DNA of 64,000 bases from BOKV01 sp041397525 (GTDB lineage Bacteria > Pseudomonadota > Alphaproteobacteria > Rhizobiales > Rhizobiaceae), in contig JAWKWL010000005.1 of assembly GCA_041397525.1 (NCBI GenBank), forward strand, positions 1-64,000, read 5' to 3'. The first letter of the stretch is position 1; the number at the start of each line of letters is the position of its first letter. The translations under genes and the position numbers were made by a program. Shown piece by piece: positions 18,219 through 27,301 of the stretch. The notes under the pieces were generated by a model, which saw only the letters and a list, made by a program, of their open reading frames with translations, was not told the origin of the DNA and ran no database searches.

Positions 18219-18665
18219 TCAATCTTCAAGGTACAGGAAGGCGCAATTGGCAGTGGCGGCCAGCTTTCCCAACGGCTTGCCGTCCAAGGCCTGTCGCATT
18301 TCCACGCGAACCAGCGCGCTTTTGCGCCCGTTCGACAACACCTCGCCACGAATGGAAACGGGTCCCAGCATCAGCGGTCGAAGGAAATTGGTGGCCATGT
18401 CGAGTGTCGTGCAATTGCGGAAGCGCTTGTTGACACCGGCAAGTGTCAGCACCGAGACGGTGTCGGCAACTGCCATGACGGCCTGCCCGCAAATCACATC
18501 GGTTCCCGGCCCGCCGCTCAGGCACAGATCGCGGTTTTCGGGCAGGGTGAAGTCGCCGCCGTTTGCATCAAATCCGGTCGCTTTCAGCTTGAGGGCACGA
18601 ACCCAAGGCGCAAATACCGTCGCCAGCAGATCATCTGCGTCACTGGTTCCAAAACTGGGTTCCAT
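18219..18665 (-). CDS. PaaI-family thioesterase, second copy
   Basis: A 148-aa hotdog-fold protein. The sequence 'GQAVMAVADTVSVLTLAG', followed by 'NFLRPLMLGPVSIRGEVLSNGRKSALVRVEMRQ', fits the PaaI/YdiI thioesterase superfamily but is clearly unlike the copy at 14836 and lacks its HGG motif. Substrate unknown; an acyl-CoA from aromatic breakdown is likely from context. ATG 18665 follows a GGGAGG site. It is divergent from the PaaX-like regulator, with 70 bases between their starts, and convergent with paaZ. Confidence 0.8.
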   Translation of the reverse strand: MEPSFGTSDADDLLATVFAPWVRALKLKATGFDANGGDFTLPENRDLCLSGGPGTDVICGQAVMAVADTVSVLTLAGVNKRFRNCTTLDMATNFLRPLMLGPVSIRGEVLSNGRKSALVRVEMRQALDGKPLGKLAATANCAFLYLED

Positions 18666-18735
18666 CAACGAAATTCCTCCCCTTCTGAGCTGCCTCTTTC
18701 ACTTGCGTGATCCGTCCCTTATACCGGCGCACATC

Positions 18736-19623
18736 ATGACTGCGAAACCTTTTGCACAAGCTTTCGACATTTGGCTGGCGAGATTGCATCAATCGGGCCG
18801 CCTGCGGGTATGGTCTGTTGTCGTGACCATTTTTGGCGACACCATCATCCAGCGCGGTGGAATTGTTTCTGCTGCCACATTGCAGGAACTTGCGACACGG
18901 CTGGGCATTGAGCCTGGAGCATTGCGCACGGCCATTTCCCGCCTTGTTCGTGATGGCTGGATCACACGGCTGAAATCCGGGCGTACCAACTCCTACCAAT
19001 TGACCTCCAATGCAGCACGCGTAGGGTTTGAGGCAGCGCGGGTGATCTATGCAGCAACCCCGCAAGCCCCAACACGCGGATATCAATTGGCACTGCTGCC
19101 GCAGCCGGAAACGAGACCCGGCGAGGATGATTCGGCACTGTTCACGAACGCAGGATTTGTGCAGATCAGTCCGGGAGCCTGGCTTGGGCCCGCGTCAGGT
19201 CATCTCACGGAGGTGCCAACGGATACCGCGAATATACTGATGGCGAATGTCGCAGCTGGCAACTTGCCCTCCTGGGTGATTGCCCGGATCACGCCACCTG
19301 AAACCGCTGCTGCACTGGCAGAATTGCTGCATCAGGCGGAAAACCTGATCCAGGCTTTCCGGGAAGGGGGTGCCGATCCGCTTGATGCGACGGCAGCGCG
19401 CGTTGTTCTCATTCACGAATGGCGCAGGATTGCCCTTCGTCAGGCACAGGCAGGTAGTGCAATATTGGGGCCCGATTGGCCCGGTGAAAGCTGTCGTTCA
19501 GGGGTTTCAGCGCTATACCATTTGCTTCTGGCGGCATCCGCGCTTTGGCTCGACACGAGACCGGAACTTTCGCCTGCTTCAGGTGACGACGAAGCCGGGC
19601 GTTTTGGCAGGCCATCAGGTTGA
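18736..19623 (+). CDS. paaX: PaaX-family transcriptional regulator
   Basis: A 295-aa protein of the GntR-related PaaX family, whose E. coli member represses phenylacetate genes and is released by phenylacetyl-CoA. The N-terminal winged helix reads 'SGRLRVWSVVVTIFGDTIIQRGGIVSAATLQELATRLGIEPGALRTAISRLVRDGWI', and the C-terminal PaaX domain has 'LIHEWRRIALR'. The frame is open far upstream across the neighbouring thioesterase gene; the ATG at 18736 gives the family length. The cluster thus holds two unrelated regulators. Confidence 0.88.
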   Translation: MTAKPFAQAFDIWLARLHQSGRLRVWSVVVTIFGDTIIQRGGIVSAATLQELATRLGIEPGALRTAISRLVRDGWITRLKSGRTNSYQLTSNAARVGFEAARVIYAATPQAPTRGYQLALLPQPETRPGEDDSALFTNAGFVQISPGAWLGPASGHLTEVPTDTANILMANVAAGNLPSWVIARITPPETAAALAELLHQAENLIQAFREGGADPLDATAARVVLIHEWRRIALRQAQAGSAILGPDWPGESCRSGVSALYHLLLAASALWLDTRPELSPASGDDEAGRFGRPSG

Positions 19624-19708
19624 CCTCATGCGGGATATGGCGATATTCAGGAGCGGAGCCGGATAGAAAACCAGCAAGAATTCGATCTCGGCCGGGGAGG
19701 GTAATTCA

Positions 19709-20323
19709 GTGAAATCGACAGTCAGCGCAACGCAGGCACCCATCCGTCTGCTCGCCAAGTGGACGGCGATCATCGGTGGCCTTGTGCTCGTGGTGATTAC
19801 CACTGTCTCCGTTGCCAGCATCGCAGGGCGCGCGCTCTACACCATGGCCAATCTCGCGGAAGTGCAGGGCGGTCTGCTGAATTCAATGTTGCGCGCTGTC
19901 GGCAGTTTTGCAACGTCGCTGGGGGCCGGTCCGGTGCCCGGCGACTATGAACTGGTCGAGGCAGGAACCGCCTTCGCCGTCTTTGCATTCCTGCCATGGT
20001 GCCAATTCAATCGCGGCCATGCCGCTGTCGAGATCCTGGCCGGTCTGTTTCCCGGCTGGTTCAACCGCGGCATCGACGTCGTTTCCAACCTGTTGATGGT
20101 TGCCGTCGCCGTTCTCATTGCCTGGCGGCTTTATCTCGGCATGGCAGACAAGATGGCTTACTCGGAAACGACCCTTGTCCTGCAATATCCGGTCTGGTGG
20201 GCCTATGCGGCCAGCCTTTTTGGCGCAGTGATTTTTGTCGTTGTTTCAGCATGGTGTCTGGGACGGGCAATCACGGAACTGTCCGATCATGACGAATACA
20301 AGGCAGCGGGAGCAGTCCATTGA
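19709..20323 (+). CDS. TRAP transporter small permease (DctQ-type)
   Basis: A 204-aa membrane protein with four hydrophobic helices. The DctQ signature region 'ELVEAGTAFAVFAFLPWCQFNRGHAAVEIL' resembles the family's central motif. It would form the membrane part of a sodium-driven TRAP importer with the next gene. GTG start behind GGGGAGGG. No periplasmic DctP/TAXI binding protein gene is found anywhere in the window, so substrate and partner are unknown; the adjacent PaaX regulator hints at an aromatic or organic acid. Confidence 0.85.
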   Translation: MKSTVSATQAPIRLLAKWTAIIGGLVLVVITTVSVASIAGRALYTMANLAEVQGGLLNSMLRAVGSFATSLGAGPVPGDYELVEAGTAFAVFAFLPWCQFNRGHAAVEILAGLFPGWFNRGIDVVSNLLMVAVAVLIAWRLYLGMADKMAYSETTLVLQYPVWWAYAASLFGAVIFVVVSAWCLGRAITELSDHDEYKAAGAVH

Positions 20324-21642
20324 CGAATTTTGAAATTGGCCTGTGGTCGTTCCCGGTCCTGCTGGCGCTGATTTTTCTGCGCATCCCGATCGGCCTTGCG
20401 ATGTTTCTTGTTGGCATCGGCGGTAACTACATGATCACCGGTTCCACCGCGATGATGTTTGGCCAGCTCAAGCACCTGACCTATTCGACATTCTCGAGCT
20501 ATTCGCTTTCCATCGTTCCGCTGTTCCTGCTTATGGGACAGTTCGCGACGCTGGGAGGCATGTCCAAGGCCTTGTTCAAGGCTGCAGAAGCGTGGCTTGG
20601 CCATCGACGCGGCGGTGTTGCAATGGCAGCGATTGGCGCTTGTGCGGGTTTTGGCGCGATCTGTGGTTCCTCGCTTGCGACCGCTGCAACCATGGGGCAG
20701 GTGGCATTGCCGGAGCTGCGCCGTTACGGTTATTCGCCAGCTCTCGCGACCGGCACGCTCGCCGCCGGCGGAACGCTTGGCATCCTCATTCCGCCGTCTG
20801 TCGTGCTGGTGATCTATGCGATCCTTACCGAGCAGAACATCGCCAAACTTTTTATCGCGGCCTTCGTGCCCGGCATCCTTGCTGCCATCGGCTACATGAT
20901 TGCGATCTCGATCTATGTGCGCATCTATCCGAATTCCGGTGGCGTGCGCGAGCGCCAACCCTATGGCGAGCGCTTTGCCGCTCTGTTCGAGGTATGGCCT
21001 GTGCTGATCGTGTTCTTCGCGGTTGTCGGAGGAATTTATTCCGGTGTTTTCACACCAACCGAGGCTGCGGCAGTGGGCGCAGCTGGCACCTTCCTCATCG
21101 CGCTGGCCAATGGCGGCATGACCGGCGCATCTTTCCGTGATTCCGTGCTCGCGACTGCAAATTCGACTGCGATGATTTTCCTGATCGTCTTCGGCGCAGC
21201 CGTCTATAACGGTTTCCTCGCGCTGTCGCAGGTGCCGCAGCTTTCCGCTGAATATGTGGCTGGTATGGGCATATCGCCCTGGATGGTGATGACGCTCGTT
21301 CTGGTGCTATATCTGGTCTTCGGCTGCGTGATGGACTCGCTGTCGATGATCCTGCTCACCGTTCCGATCTTCTTTCCAATCATGGTTGCGCTGGATTTCG
21401 GCCTTCCGGCCGAAGATTTCGCCCTGTGGTTCGGTATCCTCGTGCTGATCGTCGTGGAGGTGGGATTGATAACCCCGCCGGTTGGCATGAATCTCTTCGT
21501 CATCAATTCGATGGCGAAGGATATCCCCATCTCGCAGACATTCCGCGGCGTCTTTCCGTTCGTGATTACCGACCTCATTCGCGTCGTCATACTGACGGCG
21601 TTCCCGCCAATAACACTGTTCTTGGTCTGGGCCTTCCACTGA
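20320..21642 (+). CDS. TRAP transporter large permease (DctM-type)
   Basis: A 440-aa polytopic membrane protein. It has the DctM features 'GACAGFGAICGSSLATAATMGQVALPELRRYGYSPALATGTLAAGGTLGILIPPSVVLVIYAILTEQ' and a C-terminal repeat with 'EVGLITPPVGMNLFVI'. The TTG start overlaps the small-permease stop by 4 bases. This subunit carries the ion and substrate path; without the binding protein the pair cannot import by the usual TRAP cycle, so a DctP must be encoded elsewhere. Confidence 0.93.
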   Translation: MTNFEIGLWSFPVLLALIFLRIPIGLAMFLVGIGGNYMITGSTAMMFGQLKHLTYSTFSSYSLSIVPLFLLMGQFATLGGMSKALFKAAEAWLGHRRGGVAMAAIGACAGFGAICGSSLATAATMGQVALPELRRYGYSPALATGTLAAGGTLGILIPPSVVLVIYAILTEQNIAKLFIAAFVPGILAAIGYMIAISIYVRIYPNSGGVRERQPYGERFAALFEVWPVLIVFFAVVGGIYSGVFTPTEAAAVGAAGTFLIALANGGMTGASFRDSVLATANSTAMIFLIVFGAAVYNGFLALSQVPQLSAEYVAGMGISPWMVMTLVLVLYLVFGCVMDSLSMILLTVPIFFPIMVALDFGLPAEDFALWFGILVLIVVEVGLITPPVGMNLFVINSMAKDIPISQTFRGVFPFVITDLIRVVILTAFPPITLFLVWAFH

Positions 21643-21654
21643 TCCGGTGACAGA

Positions 21655-22320
21655 TCAGGCTGGTTCGAAATCGGGCTGATTGGCTGGTGCTGCCTGCGAA
21701 AAGGCTTCGAGCTTCATGCAGGCCTCGCTGATCCGCGAGATTACCGGATAAGGCGTCATGTCAACCTTGAAGCGGGCGTTGTTGATGACTTGCGGCACCA
21801 GGCAGATATCGGCAAGCGTCGGTGTCTCGCCATGGCAATAGGTGCCGGTATGGCTGCTGTCGGCGAGCAACTTTTCCATCGGCGCGAATGCCTCGTTGAC
21901 CCAGTGCCGGAACCAGTTGGCGATCTCGCCTTCGTCCGCGTTGTAGCGGCTGCGCAATTGCGCAAGGATCCGCAAATTGTTCACCGGGTGAATGTCGCAG
22001 GCAATCATGTTGGCAAGGCCACGCACCCGCGCCCGCTCGAACGGATCAAGCGGGAGCATCGGTGGTTGCGGCACGATTTCCTCAAGAAATTCCAGTATCG
22101 CCATCGACTGGTGCAGCACTTCGCCATTGCTCCAGGCGAGGCTGGGCAGCAGACCCTGCGGGTTGATTGCCAGAAAGCCCGGTTCGCGGTGCTCTCCCTT
22201 GCGCAGGTGATGCGCGACATAGCGATATTCGATCCCCTTCATGGCAAGCGCGATTCGCACCCGGAACGAGGTCGATGAGCGGAAATAGTTGTGGAGCACA
22301 GGAATTGTTGTTGTGTTCAT
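21655..22320 (-). CDS. maiA: Maleylacetoacetate isomerase (zeta-class GST)
   Basis: Converts maleylacetoacetate to fumarylacetoacetate with glutathione in tyrosine/homogentisate breakdown. The 221-aa protein has the zeta-class active-site motif 'YFRSSTSFRVRIALAMKGIEY' and the 'LVPQVINNARFKVDMTPYP' C-terminal motif. No homogentisate dioxygenase or fumarylacetoacetase gene is nearby, so maleylpyruvate isomerisation is also possible. The ATG at 22320 overlaps the stop of the upstream hydrolase, which makes a two-gene operon. Confidence 0.87.
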   Translation of the reverse strand: MNTTTIPVLHNYFRSSTSFRVRIALAMKGIEYRYVAHHLRKGEHREPGFLAINPQGLLPSLAWSNGEVLHQSMAILEFLEEIVPQPPMLPLDPFERARVRGLANMIACDIHPVNNLRILAQLRSRYNADEGEIANWFRHWVNEAFAPMEKLLADSSHTGTYCHGETPTLADICLVPQVINNARFKVDMTPYPVISRISEACMKLEAFSQAAPANQPDFEPA

Positions 22321-23273
22321 CACTTGGCATTCTCCCGTGTATCCAGGAATTTCATGATTTCACCGGCGACAATTTCGCCATGGGTGTGGATGATCCAGTG
22401 GTCGGCATCCGGGATTTCGACTAATTGCAATTTGGGTGCAAACGCTTCAAGTCCCAACCGCGACACTGGCAACAGGGCCGGGTCTTTCATGCCCCAGACG
22501 ACAAGATGTGGCATCGAAATGCCATAACGCGCAGGCGTACCGGAAGCCAGTGGCGCTTCAATGCCGGCTTCACCGGGCTTCGGTACGACAATCGGCGAAG
22601 ACCGGTACCAGTGCAGCATCGCCTGCAGTCTGCCCGGCTGCGACCATGCGTCGAGATAACCCTGACGTTCTTCGGGACCAAGCCATGGCGTCGACGAAAA
22701 CTTCTCGAACATCGAAAAGGTACGGGCAAAGCCGTTTTCCGACATTCGGCCTGCAGCACCTTCTGCCGTGAGGATATGAAAATACTGGCTTGCCTCGCGC
22801 TGCGCAGCGTCCTCGACAAGCGCACGCTGGAACAGCACCGGATGTACGCCATTGACGATGATGAGTGCACTGATGCGCTCGGGCGCTCCTATAGCAATCG
22901 CATATGCGACTGACGCCCCCCAGTCATGACCGGCCAGCACGAATTTTCGGTTGCCGATCAGCGTCGAGGTTAGCGCCAGAAGATCGGAAACCAGTTTTTT
23001 TGTCGCGTAGTTTTCAGCGCGCTCTGGCGCGTCCGACAGGTTGAAGCCGCGCTGGTCGGGTGCAATCACCAGATAATCTTGCGCCAGCCGGGTCATCACA
23101 GGCTCCCAGGCGGCCCAGTATTCGGGAAAACCGTGCAGGAACACTATCACCGGACGCGGATCACTGATCGCCGGTGTCCGGCCAAGGTCATGTTCGCCAT
23201 TGGTGACAAAATGCAATCGGACTTCGCCGCAATCAGCAAAACCCGATCTGAACCCCGCTGGCAATCCCGTCAT
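22320..23273 (-). CDS. Alpha/beta hydrolase, epoxide hydrolase / haloacetate dehalogenase type
   Basis: A 317-aa alpha/beta hydrolase. 'VIVFLHGFPEYWAAW' supplies the oxyanion loop, and the nucleophile elbow 'LAGHDWGASVAYA' has Asp rather than Ser, as in epoxide hydrolases and haloacetate dehalogenases. The acidic residue is in 'VWGMKDPALL' and the His in 'IPDADHWIIHT'. Cap tyrosines ('WYRSS') favour the epoxide-hydrolase side. The ATG at 23273 follows an AAAGGG site; a TTG at 23339 overlapping the previous stop is an alternative that adds an unconserved leader. Confidence 0.82.
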   Translation of the reverse strand: MTGLPAGFRSGFADCGEVRLHFVTNGEHDLGRTPAISDPRPVIVFLHGFPEYWAAWEPVMTRLAQDYLVIAPDQRGFNLSDAPERAENYATKKLVSDLLALTSTLIGNRKFVLAGHDWGASVAYAIAIGAPERISALIIVNGVHPVLFQRALVEDAAQREASQYFHILTAEGAAGRMSENGFARTFSMFEKFSSTPWLGPEERQGYLDAWSQPGRLQAMLHWYRSSPIVVPKPGEAGIEAPLASGTPARYGISMPHLVVWGMKDPALLPVSRLGLEAFAPKLQLVEIPDADHWIIHTHGEIVAGEIMKFLDTRENAK

Positions 23274-23335
23274 GGCAACCCTTTCAACTCCGGCACAAGC
23301 CGAAGCTATTGTGCTTTGTTGCGAAAGGGAAGGCT

Positions 23336-24730
23336 TCAACTGATCCGGTTTCGTTCGATCGCCAGATGTTCGAACTTGCTGCCGTCCCGCGCCATGTCGC
23401 CTGTCACCGCCTCATGCCAGCGATAACCTACGACGGCACCTTTTGCGGTTCCCGAAATGATGTTCTCTGCAATCACCGTGTCGCCTGAACCCTCCACCAC
23501 CGTGACATAGATGCCGGTCTCGCATTTGCGGATGACATTGGAAGTGGCAACCACATCCCTCAGGTAAGGACCCCAGCCGAGCAGCATCCCGAACCGTTCC
23601 GCGCCCTCGATCACATTGCCGGTGACGCTTGTGTCCGCCTCGACCGAAATTCCGACGCCAAAGAAGTGATCCTTGTCCACATAAGGCGCGTTCTGGTGGA
23701 TGTTGCGTACCAGATTGCCGGAGCACACCGCCATCCTGCCGCCCTGCATGAAATTGGTGATCGAAATGCCCTGCGTGGCCTTGTCAACGATGTTGTTGGA
23801 AATCACTGCACCATTGAATTCGAATTCCGAATAGATCGCGGTCTCGCCGGAGCGCAGGCAGGTATTGCCGGTGATCTGGACATTGCTGCCGGAGTTCGAG
23901 CGGATTGCCGAAAATGCGCAATCCGACACATGGTTGTTTGCAATCATCACCGAACCGGCACGAAACACATTGATGCCGTTGCCCCATTGCCCGGTCCCGC
24001 CATTGCGCGCGCCGATATTGAAGATGCGGTTGCCGGTCACCATCGAGCCGTCTTCGCCATCCTGGTAGCGATGCACCAGAATGCCGCCATTTGAGCAGGC
24101 GCTGACTTCATTACCGGTGATCGCCAGCCCCTTGTTCTGCAATGCATAGAGGCCGCAATCGCCCTGCGCGCCCGAAATCAGGTTGCGCTCGATCCGTCCA
24201 GCCGAGCCATCAACCTGCAGGCCGATGGCGGTCGCACCCAGAAACTGGCAGTTGTCGACAACGACATGTTCGGTGCGCGAAATCCGGACTGCGGCCAGCG
24301 CATAATCGGCAACACTGCGATTGGCTCCGTCAAACACCAGGCCTGACAGTTCGACATGGCTGGCGCTCTCGGTCATGATGAAATGGCCGCCACCGGCATG
24401 GATCAGCCGCGATGCGCCGGGTATGCCCATCAGTCGGGTGTTTGCCGGCAGTGTGATGTTGGATACATGGTAATTTCCCGGCGGAAGAAAGATCGGCCGG
24501 TTGAGTTCTGATGCCGCATCCAGCATCGACTGCAATTTGCGGCTCTGGTCGCTTTCGCTTCCAGCCACCATTCCCAGATCCGAGGCATTGAGCGATCCGC
24601 GAAGATCGGCTTGGCCGAGCAGATCCTCCGCTCTCGCGGTTGCGGGAAGGGTTGCCATCGCGGCAAGCGGGGCTGCAGCCAGTGCCTTCAATACGGACCT
24701 GCGCCCCGTTTTGGGTCTGTTCTGTATCAT
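23336..24730 (-). CDS. Tat-exported parallel beta-helix repeat protein (TIGR03808-like)
   Basis: A 464-aa periplasmic protein of unknown function. The N-terminus is a twin-arginine signal ('TGRRSVLKALAAAPLAAMATLPATARA'). The rest is a right-handed parallel beta-helix with many short turns such as 'ITGNTCLRS', 'ISNNIVDKA', 'IAENIISGT'. This matches a rhizobial family of Tat-translocated repeat proteins. Beta-helix folds of this kind often bind or cleave polysaccharides, but no catalytic site is evident, so no activity is claimed. Confidence 0.85.
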   Translation of the reverse strand: MIQNRPKTGRRSVLKALAAAPLAAMATLPATARAEDLLGQADLRGSLNASDLGMVAGSESDQSRKLQSMLDAASELNRPIFLPPGNYHVSNITLPANTRLMGIPGASRLIHAGGGHFIMTESASHVELSGLVFDGANRSVADYALAAVRISRTEHVVVDNCQFLGATAIGLQVDGSAGRIERNLISGAQGDCGLYALQNKGLAITGNEVSACSNGGILVHRYQDGEDGSMVTGNRIFNIGARNGGTGQWGNGINVFRAGSVMIANNHVSDCAFSAIRSNSGSNVQITGNTCLRSGETAIYSEFEFNGAVISNNIVDKATQGISITNFMQGGRMAVCSGNLVRNIHQNAPYVDKDHFFGVGISVEADTSVTGNVIEGAERFGMLLGWGPYLRDVVATSNVIRKCETGIYVTVVEGSGDTVIAENIISGTAKGAVVGYRWHEAVTGDMARDGSKFEHLAIERNRIS

Positions 24731-24925
24731 TTTCGCACGACCTTCGCCTAGTTGAAACTCGTCTTGCGGTACGCAGCATGAATCATGCCAGGGCAGTTTC
24801 GATGCTGGTCACGCCCCGATTATTCCACCAAAGGGGCCGGTTTCGGTTTGCGTGCAATTGTCTGTGCAGTATATGGAGGCGTTTCCAGGGCTACTGGCCA
24901 ATGATATTCGAAACGGGAGAACGCC

Positions 24926-26476
24926 ATGCTTCAGGACGGGCAAATATATCTGGGTACCAGCCGCAAGCCCGATGACAGCATCTCCGATCCGCAATACCTG
25001 ATCCTCAAATATGCCAACCGCCACGGCCTCATCACCGGAGCCACCGGCACTGGCAAGACTGTCTCGCTGCAAGTGCTGGCGGAAGGCTTTTCCAACGCCG
25101 GTATTCCGGTATTCTGCGCCGATGTAAAAGGCGACCTTTCAGGGCTCGCCGCGAAGGGCGAGATGAAGGATTTTCTCGCGGCCCGCGCCAGGACCATCGG
25201 TTTTGACGATTACGAGCTCCAGGAATTCCCCGTCGTTTTCTGGGATCTGTTCGGCGAGAAGGGCCATCCCGTCCGCGCAACGGTTTCTGAAATGGGACCA
25301 TTGTTGCTTTCGCGCCTGATGGACCTCAATGACACGCAGGAAGGTGTGCTCAACATCGCCTTCAAGATCGCTGATGATGAAGGCCTGTTACTGCTTGATC
25401 TCAAGGATATCCGCTCGCTCCTGGCAAACATTGCCGAGCGGGCCAAGGAAATTGCATCAACCTATGGCTATGTGACAACTGCGACCATCGGCGCAATCCA
25501 GCGCCAGTTGCTGGTTCTCGAACAACAGGGCGGCGAACAGTTTTTCGCAGAACCCGCGCTGAAAATCTCGGACATCATGCGCACTACCCGCGACGGGCGC
25601 GGCTCAGTCAACATTCTTGCCGCCGACAGGCTGATGACATCACCGCGGCTCTACGCGACTTTCCTGCTTTGGCTGCTTTCCGAATTGTTCGAGGAGCTGC
25701 CGGAGGTCGGTGATCCGGAAAAGCCAAGGCTTGTCTTCTTTTTCGATGAGGCGCATTTGCTGTTTGACGAGGCGCCCAAGGTCGTCATTGAAAAAGTGGA
25801 GCAGGTTGTCAAGCTCATCCGCTCCAAGGGCGTAGGCGTCTATTTCGTTACACAAAACCCGCTCGATATCCCTGATGCAGTTCTCGCCCAGCTTGGCAAC
25901 CGCGTTCAGCATGCCTTGCGTGCATACACCCCGCGTGAGGCAAAGGCGGTAAAGACTGCGGCCGAAACCTTCCGGCCAAATCCCGAATTCGACACCGAGG
26001 ACGTGATCAAGAATCTCGGCGTTGGTGAAGCGCTGGTCTCCACGCTTCAAGCCAAGGGCATCCCCTCGATAGTCGAGCGCACGCTGATGCGTCCGCCATC
26101 CTCACGGCTCGGTCCGATTGATGACCGTGAGCGCGCAGCGTTGATGGCAATGAGCCCGGTGGCAGGCGTCTATGACGAAGTTATCGACCGCGAATCGGCC
26201 TTTGAAATATTGAAACAACGCGCCGACGCCGCAGCGAAGGCCGAGGCCGAGCAGCAGGAACGCGAGGCAAGGCAGAAGGCCGAAGAAGCCTTGCAAAAAT
26301 CGCGGGCGCGCTATGACAACCCGCCGCGTACAACCCGTTCGACTTCGACACGGCGCTCTTCGGGTCGCCAGTCCGTGACCGAGGCCGCGATCAAATCCGT
26401 CACCCGCAGTGTTGCTTCCTCACTGGGCCGGGCACTGGTCCGGGGTATTCTCGGTTCGATCAAGAAGGGCTTCTGA
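24926..26476 (+). CDS. HerA-like ATPase of the DUF853 (YjgR) family
   Basis: A 516-aa P-loop ATPase. Walker A is 'GATGTGKTVS' near residue 40, Walker B is 'RLVFFFDEAHLLFD', and the arginine-bearing 'RVQHALRAYTPREAKAVKTAAETFRPN' segment is typical of DUF853. The tail is a charged coiled-coil ('AEAEQQEREARQKAEEALQKSRARYD'), then a serine/arginine-rich linker. The family is common in proteobacteria and its role is not firmly known. It is divergent from the Tat protein gene, with a 195-base shared upstream region. Confidence 0.9.
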   Translation: MLQDGQIYLGTSRKPDDSISDPQYLILKYANRHGLITGATGTGKTVSLQVLAEGFSNAGIPVFCADVKGDLSGLAAKGEMKDFLAARARTIGFDDYELQEFPVVFWDLFGEKGHPVRATVSEMGPLLLSRLMDLNDTQEGVLNIAFKIADDEGLLLLDLKDIRSLLANIAERAKEIASTYGYVTTATIGAIQRQLLVLEQQGGEQFFAEPALKISDIMRTTRDGRGSVNILAADRLMTSPRLYATFLLWLLSELFEELPEVGDPEKPRLVFFFDEAHLLFDEAPKVVIEKVEQVVKLIRSKGVGVYFVTQNPLDIPDAVLAQLGNRVQHALRAYTPREAKAVKTAAETFRPNPEFDTEDVIKNLGVGEALVSTLQAKGIPSIVERTLMRPPSSRLGPIDDRERAALMAMSPVAGVYDEVIDRESAFEILKQRADAAAKAEAEQQEREARQKAEEALQKSRARYDNPPRTTRSTSTRRSSGRQSVTEAAIKSVTRSVASSLGRALVRGILGSIKKGF

Positions 26477-26486
26477 CAACTGCTTT

Positions 26487-27140
26487 TCACAGCAGCCCGT
26501 TCAGGTCTTTCAACACCGTTACCGGGGCCAGGTCCCGGTACTCGTCCGGCTGGCCCGAACGGTTAATCCAGTTGCATTTGTAGCCGAACGCGGTTGCTCC
26601 GGCGATATCCCAGCGGTTTGAGGACTGGAAAATGATGTCCTGGGCCCTGACCCCATAGGCATCCGTGACCATGCGATAGGTTTCGGGGGCCGTTTTGAAG
26701 ATCCCGACCCGATCAACGGAAAATACATCGTCGAGCACTTCACCCAGCCCTGCAGACACCACCGCGCTGGACAGCATTTTCGGTGAGCCATTGGAAAGGA
26801 TGGCGAGCCTGGCACCATTTGCCTTGAGCGTGCCAAGGACTGCTGGAACCTCGACAAAGCAATCCAGCGTTTCATAGGCCCTGAGCAGATTGGCTTTTGC
26901 ACCCTTGTTGGCACCGGGAACCACGGCCAGCGCAAAATCAAGCGCTTCTTCCGTCAATTGCCAGAAGTCTCGATAACGACGCATTCCGGTATAATTCCAC
27001 GAATACTCCAACTGCTTGTTGCGCCAGATTTCAGAAACGCGGGCGTGATCTGGCCCCGTTTCCTGCGCGTGACGCGCAACCGCTGAATGCACGTCAAACA
27101 ACGTGCCATAGGCATCGAAAGCGTAAATCGGCTGTGTCAT
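26487..27140 (-). CDS. Haloacid dehalogenase, type II
   Basis: A HAD-superfamily enzyme of 217 aa resembling (S)-2-haloacid dehalogenases. Motif I 'FDAYGTLFD' carries the nucleophilic Asp, 'LSNGSPKML' is motif II, Lys is in 'GIFKTAPETYRMV', and 'FQSSNRWDIAGATAFG' is the conserved C-terminal block. These residues favour L-2-haloacid dehalogenation over phosphatase action. The ATG at 27140 is chosen; the upstream extension to 27185 lacks conservation. It is convergent with the HerA-like gene, with 10 bases between stops. Confidence 0.87.
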   Translation of the reverse strand: MTQPIYAFDAYGTLFDVHSAVARHAQETGPDHARVSEIWRNKQLEYSWNYTGMRRYRDFWQLTEEALDFALAVVPGANKGAKANLLRAYETLDCFVEVPAVLGTLKANGARLAILSNGSPKMLSSAVVSAGLGEVLDDVFSVDRVGIFKTAPETYRMVTDAYGVRAQDIIFQSSNRWDIAGATAFGYKCNWINRSGQPDEYRDLAPVTVLKDLNGLL

Positions 27141-27301
27141 GCAGGCTCCGCGCCGGTTTTGTTGATGATTTCCCACAAACTGCACATGCCGCCATTGTCA
27201 CGTCAAGCTGTTGGACTTAGGTATGGGGCACAACCAATTGGGCTTGTGCGGGCAGGGAAATTGGCTGCACACGCGCCACCATATTGCAACAGGAGAGCAC
27301 C

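Noticed and set aside
18247..18735. N-terminal extension of the PaaX-type regulator frame
   Set aside because: The upstream part is antisense to the second PaaI-like gene; the ATG at 18736 gives the normal PaaX length.
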